Part shown: one piece after another, positions 22,873 through 31,567 of the stretch
How positions within the stretch are numbered: the first letter of the stretch is position 1
Layout of the letters: each line of letters starts with the position of its first letter
NCBI GenBank assembly: GCA_016098155.1
Contig: JAAAJB010000271.1
Span: 11,610 to 45,785, forward strand
Reading direction: 5' to 3'
DNA length: 34,176 nucleotides
From: Actinomortierella ambigua
Lineage: Eukaryota > Mortierellomycota > Mortierellomycetes > Mortierellales > Mortierellaceae
The notes under the pieces: generated by a model
The model's input: the letters and a program-made list of their open reading frames with translations, nothing else
Told to the model about the DNA's origin: nothing
The model's database searches: none
Made by a program: the position numbers and the translations under genes

Positions 22873-23056
22873 CTACGAATCTATGGAGGTGTAAAGGAGG
22901 CAGTCCATATCATCTTTTTGTTTGCCTGTTTCCCCTGTCGTTGTTGCTTGAGGCAGGGCCATACTTGCCACGTATTTTTTTTTTGTGATCCCCCAGGAAT
23001 ACCACGACCAATTGCTGCATCGAGGTGAGGGAACAGGACCTTCCTAATTTGGAGAC

Positions 23057-23092
23057 AGACCGCTTCAAAAAGTTCCAGGTTTGAATATTTTT
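23057..23092 (+). repeat. Left terminal inverted repeat
   Basis: 36 bp, the exact reverse complement of 24524-24559. Confidence 0.92.
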
Positions 23093-23473
23093 TACAATAA
23101 AGATTTCAATTGAGTCCTCCCTCCAAGGCAAGGGGAGGAGCACCTGTCATCTACTCATTGCCGCTTCATGCCCTTCATGCCACCCAGTCCATCACGATCC
23201 GTTGTCTGAAGATCTTGGAGTGTTACACCCGAGTTCAGCTCCAACAGTAGGCGCATATCCAATGGCTCTACTAGTTCGCAAAGCTCAATCAAATCATTCT
23301 CCAACAAGCTCGCTATAGCGCAGCAACGCCAAACGCGTGCCAAAAGGGGCTGTCTCAAATCCATTGCTCGCCAAGAAGCGGACGAAGGGCATTTGTCCTT
23401 CACCACTAAACCAACTCCTGTACCTCAAAAGACCCTAATTCGCACCAGGGCAGAGGTTACCCACAACGAATGA

Positions 23474-24280
23474 ATTCGTTCACAGAGAGTATCTACATTT
23501 GGCCCTCCACCGGAAAAGCCCACACCAAAACCAAAGTTCTGTCAACAGCCAGATCAACAAAGAATTCTGGACGACGTCCCTTCCGAGATCAAAACCGCAG
23601 GAATCGTGGCTCTTTCAAACGACTACCACGGTCATTCCTCTGCCGAGCTGTCCGACAGTCTCTTCACCCGCGTATGCCAAAACCTGCAGAAGATGGGGTT
23701 GGCCAACTGCCGCATTCATCTCGACGGTGCGTCGTATCATTTTCACAAGACGGCCGCTAAGCCTGCGGGGTATGCCGAGCTTGGCGACCTTAAAGCCTGG
23801 GCCGGAAGGCCAGAGCTTAAGGACTGGCTTCATCAGAACGGTCTTCTCATACCTGACAACCCAAAGAGGAAAGACATCGAGCCTCATGTCAAAGCCTACG
23901 TTCAAGAATCGACCTGGTCCATTTATGCCATTGTTAAAAGGTATGGTGGCCACATCATTCGCAAGACTCCCCCCTACCATTGCGAACTTCAGCCGATCGA
24001 GAAGGTCTGGGCCATTGTGAAGATCAAGGTGGCATCCATCACAGACGGGAAGTTCACGCTCCTCTCGCTCAAGAGAACGTTGATTCGCCTCCTTTCTACC
24101 ATACCAGAATCAACATTTCTCAACCTCTGGAGAGGGAGCATCAGGGAAGGCACCAACTATTGGAATGAACACACAAATGCCAAGGGAGACCAAAGACTCG
24201 CACAATTCTATCACGTCAACGACGACACTCTCTTCGATGACGAAGCTTCCTCGGAGCGAAAATGTGGACACTCACTCTAG
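23474..24280 (+). pseudogene. Truncated DDE transposase (Tc1/IS630 superfamily, DDE_3 type)
   Basis: The frame is open from just after a TGA (23471-23473) to TAG at 24280. It covers the C-terminal two thirds of a DDE_3-type transposase. NDYHGHSSAELSDSLF and the second catalytic Asp in CRIHLDGASYHFHK are present, then the third acidic residue in TPPYHCELQPIEKVWAIVK. The upstream helix-turn-helix region and the first catalytic Asp (usually in a LDE/MDE-type motif) are absent. The sequence 23093-23470 does not encode them in any frame I read. There is no good ATG for the frame. This copy therefore cannot encode a complete transposase, but it could be moved by one supplied elsewhere. Confidence 0.85.
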
Positions 24281-24523
24281 ATTTCATCAACAACCAAGAC
24301 AACATTGACAGGCATGTCATTTTTAACAAAACTCCTGACAGGGAGGAGGATGAAGGTGCCGGAATTGATCCTGACGTAGAAGAGGATGAAGAGGAGCCAC
24401 TTGTAGACAATAGACGCTCCTCGCGCGTCTCCTCAATCCATAGCACCTTGTGACAAAATCTCACCTCTCCCCTCACCCAAATAAAGTTCAATTCAATGAG
24501 GCCAAATCGTATTATAAAACCCG

Positions 24524-24559
24524 AAAAATATTCAAACCTGGAACTTTTTGAAGCGGTCT
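24524..24559 (-). repeat. Right terminal inverted repeat
   Basis: 36 bp, the exact reverse complement of 23057-23092. Confidence 0.92.
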
Positions 24560-25204
24560 CAAAAATCTTGTATGGTGTCAGTGAAAACTTTTCGCTGGGA
24601 CAAAATCCGAGAAATTAGTATACCTCCAAAAAAGGGAAGCGTGTTCGACCTCTGCACTCCCACATGCCCTTGAAGCTCTAAGCCAGCCATACTCTCCCAT
24701 CATCCTTATTCGAGGGTATAGCGGGTTTCAGCTACCTTAACAACAAAAGTTGTCTACATTCTGGACCCAAGGCAGGCACAATCTCGTTATTCTGCATCAT
24801 TGCCTTTACCTTCAGCGATGAAGTACTTCATAGCGGAGACTCATGTGGCACAGCATGGCGACGGCTGGCTACTGCAGTCCATCGAGCGGATGATCGTAGT
24901 ATGAAAGGGTGGCCATGGTTCTCAAAGACCTCTAAGACTGAGCCTTTAAGACTGCGATAAATGTCGTAGTCATGACACCGTGAAAGACCACACCAAGGGA
25001 GCACTTTCGCTTTCTTAATCAGCACATTCTCGTTTAGCCCTTGTCTGTACATCAAAGTACAAAAAAAATTAATCGTAAAACTATGAATATAAACAGGCGC
25101 GTGCCGTGAAAAAAAAAAGATAGGGTGACCAGTTTCGGTGTATGTTATGTGCCGAATGTCGCGTCGCGACTTTGAATACTGGCACGATCATGCGTCGATC
25201 GTCT
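24560..25204. other. Right flank of the mariner element; possible upstream exon(s) of the 22329-22872 gene
   Basis: 645 bp. On the minus strand a patch 24677..24624 is bounded by GGCTTAG and GAG|GTATAC. It encodes 18 residues (SFKGMWECRGRTRFPFLE) in phase 0 at both ends, matching the phase-0 start of the exon at 22872. An ATG at 24916-24914 has a strong context (AACCATGG) but cannot be joined convincingly. The sequence next to 25205 is AT-rich and is the 3' flank of the Cys3His-repeat gene. Confidence 0.3.
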
Positions 25205-26371
25205 TTAATGGTGAGGGCACTTATTTGCTGGGAACCTGCAAGGGCGCCCAGTTGTTCTACCAATCACGTTGCAATATTGCAGCTTCCGTCCCTGGTTGTC
25301 TCGATGGTGAGGGCATCTATCCGCTGGAAACCTGCAAGGACGTCCAGTCGTCCAACCAATGACGTTGCAAAAGTTCACTCGCCCCTGCCTGTCACGATGG
25401 TAAGGGCACTCAGATGCTGGAAACCTACAAGGGCGCCCAGTCGTTGCACCAATGACATTGCAGTAGATCGTCTCCTCCTCCTCCCTCCTCGTTACTACCT
25501 TTTCCACCTTTTCCGCCAAATCGATTTTGTCCGTTTTGTGCTTTGCGTCGATGTCGACCTTCACGTCCTTCTTCTCCTTACTATCCTTCTTGTCTGTCTC
25601 ACCCTTATCCTCGTCCTGCTTGTCCCTCTTTTCCGCCTCTTCTACCTTTTCTGCCTTTCCCGTCTCCTCTTCCTTGTCCTTCTTTTCATCGTCCTCGTCC
25701 TCGGCATTGACGCCGGTGATGTTGTCCTTCTTAATCGGCTCAGTTGGTTGGGTACGGGCAGTAGCAGGCTCGTTCAGAGTTGTGTTGCCGACCTCTCCCT
25801 CGTTCACAGCGGTATCGGACTTCTTCTGGCCGTGCTCTCGGGTGGCTTTCTGTCCATCCTGAACGAGGCTGCCGTCGTCGTCTTTGACCTGATCAGCAAC
25901 AGCAACATCATTGCTATTGCTTTTGCCTGGGAGACTGGCAGTCGACGGGGAATCCTCAGGCCCTTGCTCCGTCACGACTTTAGAGTTTGACAACGACGGC
26001 TTCTTGTCCTCCTCTCCGACCAAGGACTCCTCTGAGTTCTGACAGGTCGTTGGGTCCGGGGTTTCGGCTTGATCCTGGTCATCTTGATCTTGGACTTGAC
26101 TCTGAGACTTTGCTTTAGGTTTGGTGTCTCGATCCTCAGATGAAATGGACTCGGTAGAAGCAGAGGAGGCAGTGTCGTCGTTATCGTCGTTGTCGTTGTC
26201 GTCGTCGTCGTCTTCCTCACGGTTGGACATAGGCGTGGCTGGCAGTGTTGGTGGTGCCGAAGGGATCGCTCCTCCGAATCTCTCTGGATTGGCAAGAGAG
26301 GACTTCTTGACCTCAACACCATCCTGTTTTGGAGTCTGTGGAGAAATCTGGGTTTCGGGAGAAGTCGTCAT
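25205..26371 (-). CDS. Acidic disordered protein with three C-terminal Cys3His repeats (388 aa)
   Basis: Single exon, ATG at 26371-26369; the frame stays open upstream but only through a pyrimidine-rich leader with no ATG. Residues 52-66 are almost all Asp/Asn, and about 220-300 are Lys/Glu/Asp-rich, probably charged coiled or disordered. From about residue 304 three near-identical 31-32-residue repeats follow, each with CNVIG.TTGRPCRFPA..CP.H, spacing C-X10-C-X6-C-X2-H. That is one four-ligand zinc site per repeat by inference. The spacing recalls short Cys3His DNA-binding fingers of chromatin proteins, but I do not recognise this exact motif. The third repeat ends directly at the stop. No signal peptide; nuclear localisation is plausible. 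Confidence 0.75.
   Translation of the reverse strand: MTTSPETQISPQTPKQDGVEVKKSSLANPERFGGAIPSAPPTLPATPMSNREEDDDDDNDNDDNDDTASSASTESISSEDRDTKPKAKSQSQVQDQDDQDQAETPDPTTCQNSEESLVGEEDKKPSLSNSKVVTEQGPEDSPSTASLPGKSNSNDVAVADQVKDDDGSLVQDGQKATREHGQKKSDTAVNEGEVGNTTLNEPATARTQPTEPIKKDNITGVNAEDEDDEKKDKEEETGKAEKVEEAEKRDKQDEDKGETDKKDSKEKKDVKVDIDAKHKTDKIDLAEKVEKVVTRREEEETIYCNVIGATTGRPCRFPASECPYHRDRQGRVNFCNVIGWTTGRPCRFPADRCPHHRDNQGRKLQYCNVIGRTTGRPCRFPANKCPHH
25208..25462. repeat. Three tandem ~93-96-bp repeats encoding Cys3His motifs
   Basis: The units start (minus strand) at about 25462, 25369 and 25273. Protein identity between units is high in CNVIG.TTGRPCRFPA, and the linkers HRD.QGR are conserved, indicating tandem duplication. 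The third unit is cut after its histidine pair. Confidence 0.8.
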
Positions 26372-27417
26372 CGAGGATAGCAAAAAGAGGAAGAAAAGAG
26401 TGACAAGGGGGAGGGATGGGTGAAAGAAAAACAGAAAAGAAGCAAAGATCAACAAACGGTTTTATGAGGACTCAGACGAACAAAAGAACACTCAATAAGA
26501 GGTACTTCGGCGCATTAGTATATAGTATCGTAGTAATAAGATTGCCTCGCCCGTGCCGTGGGTAGTGCAACGGGAAGAAAAAACGAACAATGCACAGCAA
26601 CACAAAGGGCAAAGTCCTCCTCGGATCTGGAAATTTTCTTTGTGTACCATAGAGTCGACTCATATCCTACAAACTCAACCAAGGAAAGTTTTTTAGTCAT
26701 GTTCAGTCGACACAATCATGAAATCTCGAACACATGCACACAAAGCTTTGTGAAGAACCCGCCCCCTTCCTCATTGTTGAGGTACTGCTCACATCGAGAA
26801 TCTCTGTGAAAAAAGAAAGATCGCTGTTTGGAACCAGACTTCGAGAGATGCACAAGGGTATTTAAAAGGGGCAATTGATGCCAAACATACCGCGGGGGTC
26901 GAATTCGAGGCGCGGGACACGATTTTCACGAGTTTACACTGGAGAGCCTTTGTGTCATCCAAATGCACATACAACATTGCGGATCAAGTCTCCTGTGTGT
27001 TTGTGTGTATGTGGAGCACTGCAAGCAAGGAATTAAGGAAGAAACGGAGCATGGGGCGCAGAAGATGACTACTAGAGCAAGCTCTGGAGTCTGGGGTGAG
27101 TGAAGTACTAGGGTAAAAAAGTGAAAGCGGGTTGGTTGTGAGCGGCCATATCACGAGACGCGCCAGTGGAGTCGCTATAGAGTAAAGTCTGTGCATGTGC
27201 ATGGCGATCGAGGTCCACTGCCCTGTGCGAGAAGCTCATAAAGTTCAATATCTCCAGTTCATCCCCCTGCCTCTGACATGCAAGTATGGGCAGAAGTTGA
27301 ACACGCTTGCCTTTTTTAGAGGTTTTTGAAAAAGAGTTCTTTGCTGTTCGTGAGCGCTGATGCATTGTCCTCCGCCATTCTTTTCTCATCTGCTCTTCAT
27401 CACATGGATTCGACATT
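26372..27417. other. Intergenic, no supported gene
   Basis: About 1 kb. The left part is the upstream region of the Cys3His gene. A minus-strand frame from ATG at 27416-27414 to 27108 (starting MSNPCDEEQMRKEW) is basic, has no recognised domain and starts one base from the F-box pseudogene's ATG. I treat it as chance. Confidence 0.45.
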
Positions 27418-28740
27418 ATGAGCAAGTCTCGACCACTCGACCTTACCGAGCTGAGGATGCATATTGCAAGGTTCTTGACTTTCTCTGATCATGAGGCATG
27501 CGCGCGTGTATATATGCTAGGCATGGCACTGCGATTTTCAACAAAATGTTTGGAAGAGGGCCGTGAAGCACGGCTGGCCAGTCTCCGCACCAGTGTCCAT
27601 TGGATCAAGAATCGTCACCCTGGTTCAAAACGATTTGCGCATTACCAACAGGGAGGATGTCTTTTGTATCCTGATCGATCGTTGCTCTTTGTTGGTCGCA
27701 GTTGGTGTTGGTGCCTATGATGCTGAAGAGGCGATGCTTTGTAGACAATTGCTCAAGAACAGCTCGGGACTGCAAGAGGTCAGCTCACGTCTTACTATCG
27801 AAACAGACATGATAGACCTTTTGTCTCCACGGAGCGCTGGCGACTCTCCCCCAAATACAGTCGCTGGTATTCGGAGGATCACGCTCACCGAAGCACCTCT
27901 GGTCTCTTGTGTAGGCCTGTCACGTCACAGGCTCATCTCCTTCGTCGCAATCCATCCATACCCATCGCCGTATGTCAAACATCAAGATCTGCATGGCAAG
28001 GACGATGGAGATGAAGGGTATGAAGAGAGGAATGCGTGCCCGCAGTGGACCCAAATTTTGTACTGATCAAGCATTGTCCCTCTGTTGATATCCGGTATGT
28101 GCGAGATCAGCACCACAGCTTCTGATTAAATCAGTCGTGTGCTCTCGTTCGATCACAATCGGCTTGGACTCGCCGAGCGATGAAGAGACTGCTGACGTCT
28201 TTCTTGCCAAGTGTAGTGATCTCAAACGTCTGGATATTTGTTCAGATGAATCTACGGACGTACTCTCACTGATGGACGAGGCACCATGGGCCTGCATGGA
28301 GCTCAAGTACCTTGAGGTACCACTGATTAGGATTTATAGTCTGTTCGAGGATAACCACTTGTCCAGGATTGCCGCTGCGGAGAAAATGGCCGAAGCCCTA
28401 AAAGGCAATGAGTGGCAACAAACAGAGAAGGCGTTCATGAAGCGGCTTGAACAATTGACTCGTTTACGGCGGCTCTATCTCATGGATGGCATCATGGACA
28501 TGTTCACAAAGCAGTTCCTTCTCTCTTTGCCATGGTGCCCACCCGAAAATCTGACGTATCTAGCTGGTTAGACGCATTTGGAACACACTGGACCGAACCA
28601 CCACGGCAATTCGTTAGGTAATCCTGAGGTTGAGTTCATCAAGGAATAATAGGGGGGTCACTGAAGACGCTGACAATCCCCGATGTGGCGGCTTCAGAAA
28701 TGTTGTACCAATGGTCGACTGAACACTTGCCTCTAGTAAA
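27418..28740 (+). pseudogene. Decayed F-box/LRR gene, paralogue of the neighbouring F-box genes
   Basis: It begins with an F-box N-terminus, LDLTELRMHIARFLTFSDHE, closely like the 20143-21792 gene. A +1 shift and a TAG fall at about 27505-27530, after which the F-box continues in another frame as AWHCDFQQNVWKR. That frame runs on through VKHGWPVSAP and is lost near 28060. The C-terminal half reappears at about 28137-28568 (LKYLEVPLIRIYSL, EWQQTEKAFMKRLEQLTRL, RRLYLMDG). It stops at 28571 and leaves traces to about 28740 (PEVEFIKE; MLYQWSTEHLPLV). WQQ.E..FMKRL is shared with the intact gene at 29105-30712. Multiple stops and shifts make a functional product unlikely. Confidence 0.8.
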
Positions 28741-29104
28741 GCCAAAAACACCTCGTACCATGCAAAATTTCTCCACTCATCCTTTGTTTTTGACAAAACC
28801 CAAAAAAACGGGGATGTCTCGATTGTCTCGGGAACTTGATCGTCTAGCATGTGCGCTTTTTAGATCGGTTTCACGCAGCAAGTCATTTGCATATACTCAT
28901 AACACCTAGGGACATATGACCCATCTACAGTAGTTACAAACTCGAGCCTCTCTTCCAGTTAGTTACCAAACAGAAATTATAGCAAGAAAGGCAATTTTAT
29001 CCGCGTATAAGAGGTACTGGTGATGGTGGCTATCTTCTTTTCCTTTGTCTGTTTAACAGAGTGTACGAGTACTGGAATGTACTGACCTCGCTTGCTAGTG
29101 TCGG
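28741..29104. other. Intergenic between the F-box pseudogene and F-box gene
   Basis: 364 bp between convergent genes. AT-rich, with nothing recognisable apart from 3' flanks. Confidence 0.5.
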
Positions 29105-30712
29105 CTACCAACTCCGCCAGGGGTCCGACTTTGGCCGCACGTGCACTATGAGTGTTGGCCAATTATCCTGCACCCATTGCCGCGTTTCATAGCCACGTTC
29201 CCAACCCGAGCATTTGATCACCCGCAGGAGCGGCCAGTTCTCCTTCATGAACTGCAGATCCTCCTTGTACGGCACAAACGGTCTTTCGCCAAAGTCGATT
29301 CTCTCCAGCTGGCTCAGTCGGCTCAAATGAGCCAAGCCCGACGAAAGGTGCCACGACAACCCTTTGCTCGTTCCGACCTCTGGAGAACTATCACGCCCCT
29401 TCTTGAAGAGACAGCTGTAGGACTGGAGACGCACGCACTCGCCCAGACGCTTCATAAAGACCCGCTCGGCCTGTTGCCATTCCATCAGGCCAACGCCCTC
29501 GTGCGCCTTCTCGACCGCGGCGTATCGCGTCAACCCGTCATCCAGGCACGGCCTCTGGATGCTAAACCGGAACGACAACTCCTCGAGCGTCGAGCATATC
29601 GTCCATGGCCTGTCAATCAGGTGGCGAACTTCAAAATCGCATGTAGAGTTGATCTTGAGGACCCGGAGGCGCTGACACTTTGTGAACAATCCGGCCATCT
29701 CTGCCGTCGTAGACACCAGGACGTTGGCATCCAAGAACTCTAGACTCTGAAAATGCTTCTCGATAAGGGTGGTGAACTGGTGGTCCATGAGCTGGCTAAG
29801 CTCGACGTGGCGCAACTGCTGCGGCGGTACACTGTTCAAGATGCCAATACAATCTGACTGGGGGAAGTGCGAGGTCCAGACTAGAGAGGTGAGGCGCTGG
29901 AGGCGGCCGCGCAGCAGGTATTCAACCGTCTCAAAGCCAGAAGGAGTTTCGAGCGGGCCATGGAGACTGAGGGCCTCAAGAGCTGGACAGTAATCTAGAA
30001 AAGCCGACAATGCTTCGGCACGACAACCATTCCCGATAAAGCCATCAAAACTAGTCTTGCAAGTGATGCTGAGGTGCGATAATCTCGAAGTTGGCCTTGC
30101 ATTTGGCAGCAGAGTACGGGTGGGGGTGGGGCTAAAGTCGAGGTTAACAATGCAAAGACTCTTGAGTGAGGGGCATGCCTCCAAGAGCTGAAGAGCAGAC
30201 ACCACTGTCAGAGACCAGGCCAGAGTGAGCTCAGACAACCGATGGTGCCCTGTTAGAGCGGTCAACAACAGCTTGCTGTCGACCGGGTTGAAAAAGGTTG
30301 GCCGCTGGGCTTGTACATGGACCTTTTGGAGTCGCGTGTTTGCCTTGATGAGGTCCATCATGTCGCTGAACTCAGGTTCGTCCTTGGCGCCTACTCGGAT
30401 AGAGCTGAGACCGTGGCTGCACTTGATTAGGACCGCATATAGGTCTGGGTCAATGCGCGCGTCCCATGACAGGGAGGTCAGGTGTCGTATCGAGGCGGCG
30501 TTGTTGCGGATGCTGTTCAACCATGCAATCCTGTTTCGGTACGAAGGATCACGAAACTCGGGAAAGCTAGCGGATACTGTGTGCCAAACGAAGGGCTGGA
30601 AGTCAAAGTGCCACGCCTTGTTGACGAGCGCACAGGCCTTGAGGTCATAGGTGTCCAAGTATCTCACCAGGAGCACCCTGCACTCAGACAAGTCGAGAAA
30701 CCTGAGTGGCAT
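29105..30712 (-). CDS. F-box protein with leucine-rich-repeat-like region (535 aa)
   Basis: Single exon, ATG at 30712-30710 (AAAGAACATGCC); the frame is open upstream but has no ATG there. Residues 3-45 form an F-box (LRFLDLSECRVLLVRYLDTY, DLKACALVNKAWHFDFQPFV), predicted to bind Skp1. Leucine-rich segments follow, for example HRLSELTLAWSL, CPSLKSLCIVNLDF, CPALEALSLHG and LRVLKINSTCDF. The C-terminal EWQQAERVFMKRLGECVRL and LSRLSQLERIDFGERPFVP blocks are shared with the pseudogene and the 20143-21792 gene, so the family expanded locally. The substrate is unknown, and it probably works in an SCF-type ubiquitin ligase. The family is clear from the F-box even without a search. Confidence 0.85.
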   Translation of the reverse strand: MPLRFLDLSECRVLLVRYLDTYDLKACALVNKAWHFDFQPFVWHTVSASFPEFRDPSYRNRIAWLNSIRNNAASIRHLTSLSWDARIDPDLYAVLIKCSHGLSSIRVGAKDEPEFSDMMDLIKANTRLQKVHVQAQRPTFFNPVDSKLLLTALTGHHRLSELTLAWSLTVVSALQLLEACPSLKSLCIVNLDFSPTPTRTLLPNARPTSRLSHLSITCKTSFDGFIGNGCRAEALSAFLDYCPALEALSLHGPLETPSGFETVEYLLRGRLQRLTSLVWTSHFPQSDCIGILNSVPPQQLRHVELSQLMDHQFTTLIEKHFQSLEFLDANVLVSTTAEMAGLFTKCQRLRVLKINSTCDFEVRHLIDRPWTICSTLEELSFRFSIQRPCLDDGLTRYAAVEKAHEGVGLMEWQQAERVFMKRLGECVRLQSYSCLFKKGRDSSPEVGTSKGLSWHLSSGLAHLSRLSQLERIDFGERPFVPYKEDLQFMKENWPLLRVIKCSGWERGYETRQWVQDNWPTLIVHVRPKSDPWRSW

Positions 30713-31567
30713 GTTCTTTTTGTTTTGAGATGATGCAGAGAAGGGAAAGAGAGGGAGATGGAAATCAGAGAAAGATGTACAGTACACTGCGTTTTGCTCT
30801 CAAGCAAGGCTCATGGTGTCTTTGGCTCATCGCCCATGGAAGCAGATGAGGGCGTTTGGCTGGATGGTGGGAATTGCAAAGGGAGGGGGGAGGGGGACTG
30901 ATTCTCTTAACGTACATACGTACAGTGTCGCGTGTACCTGAAAAATGGGCGTTTTCAGCCAGGGGGTGGGTGAGACACATTCCCGCTTTTCGCGACCTCT
31001 GCTGTTCGCGACCATCCGAACCCATCCCCGCTTCTCTCTCTTCCCTTCTTTCTATCCCCTGTTGTGCTCACCGAGGCTCTTCCGGCATGTGTATGTGCTT
31101 TTCCAGTTCTCTGGAATCCAGCAAAGTTGCGTGAGAACGATCCGCTCTGGGATTGGGTCCACGTAGTCCCCTCTCACCATCCATCACCATGCAACCACAG
31201 TGTCTCCTCCTCCGCGTAGCCATTTTACCCACTTGACAAGGGGGATGTGCATGTTCTGGCCACTCTTTTATCCGGCGTGTCAATATCGCAGCATAACGAG
31301 AGGTAAAGTTTCTCTTCATGTTTTTCTTCCTTTGCAAAGCCAGACGCAGCGAGCCCAGATCTGGTAGAGCAGTTTAGGCCACCATCACTCAAACTACGGT
31401 GGCACAGCGTGAAGCTTAAAAGAACCTCCTCTGAACCCTCCAAGGACCAGCACTCACACCTTTTTCTGCAATTGTTGCATCACACATTCCCCTTCATCCC
31501 CCTCCTTCATTCCCTCATTCTTTTCATTCTTTTACACAGCTTGTCCAGACAAACCAACCTTGCACAC
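30713..31567. other. Divergent promoter region of the F-box gene and monooxygenase gene
   Basis: 855 bp separating divergent start codons. The right half is a pyrimidine-rich leader (CT/CA tracts) before the monooxygenase ATG. No TATA box or other motif stands out. Confidence 0.45.

Larger units (their letters stand above)
23057..24559 (+). mobile_element. Tc1/mariner-like DNA transposon, 1.5 kb, with 36-bp terminal inverted repeats
   Basis: Perfect 36-bp inverted repeats at 23057-23092 and 24524-24559 (starting AGACCGCTTCAAAAAGTTCC) bound a 1503-bp unit that carries DDE transposase coding sequence. Size and layout fit fungal Tc1/mariner elements. The expected TA target duplication is not directly adjacent to the repeats, so the true tips may extend a few bases further, where the two sides resemble each other less well. 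The identity of the repeats suggests fairly recent activity, although the transposase is incomplete. Confidence 0.88.

Noticed and set aside
23155..23406. 83-codon minus-strand frame inside the mariner element
   Set aside because: No resemblance to a transposase or helix-turn-helix domain; antisense to the transposase direction.
25142..25990. 282-codon plus-strand frame rich in Leu/Val
   Set aside because: Antisense of the acidic Cys3His-repeat gene; Asp/Glu/Lys codons read as Leu/Val/Phe on the opposite strand.
26372..26455. Hydrophobic N-terminal signal/anchor on the Cys3His-repeat protein
   Set aside because: The hydrophobic stretch translates a pyrimidine-rich leader and has no ATG; the first ATG is at 26371.
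27108..27416. Basic minus-strand frame starting MSNPCDEEQ
   Set aside because: No domain, begins one base from the F-box pseudogene start, and the codon pattern does not stand out from noise.
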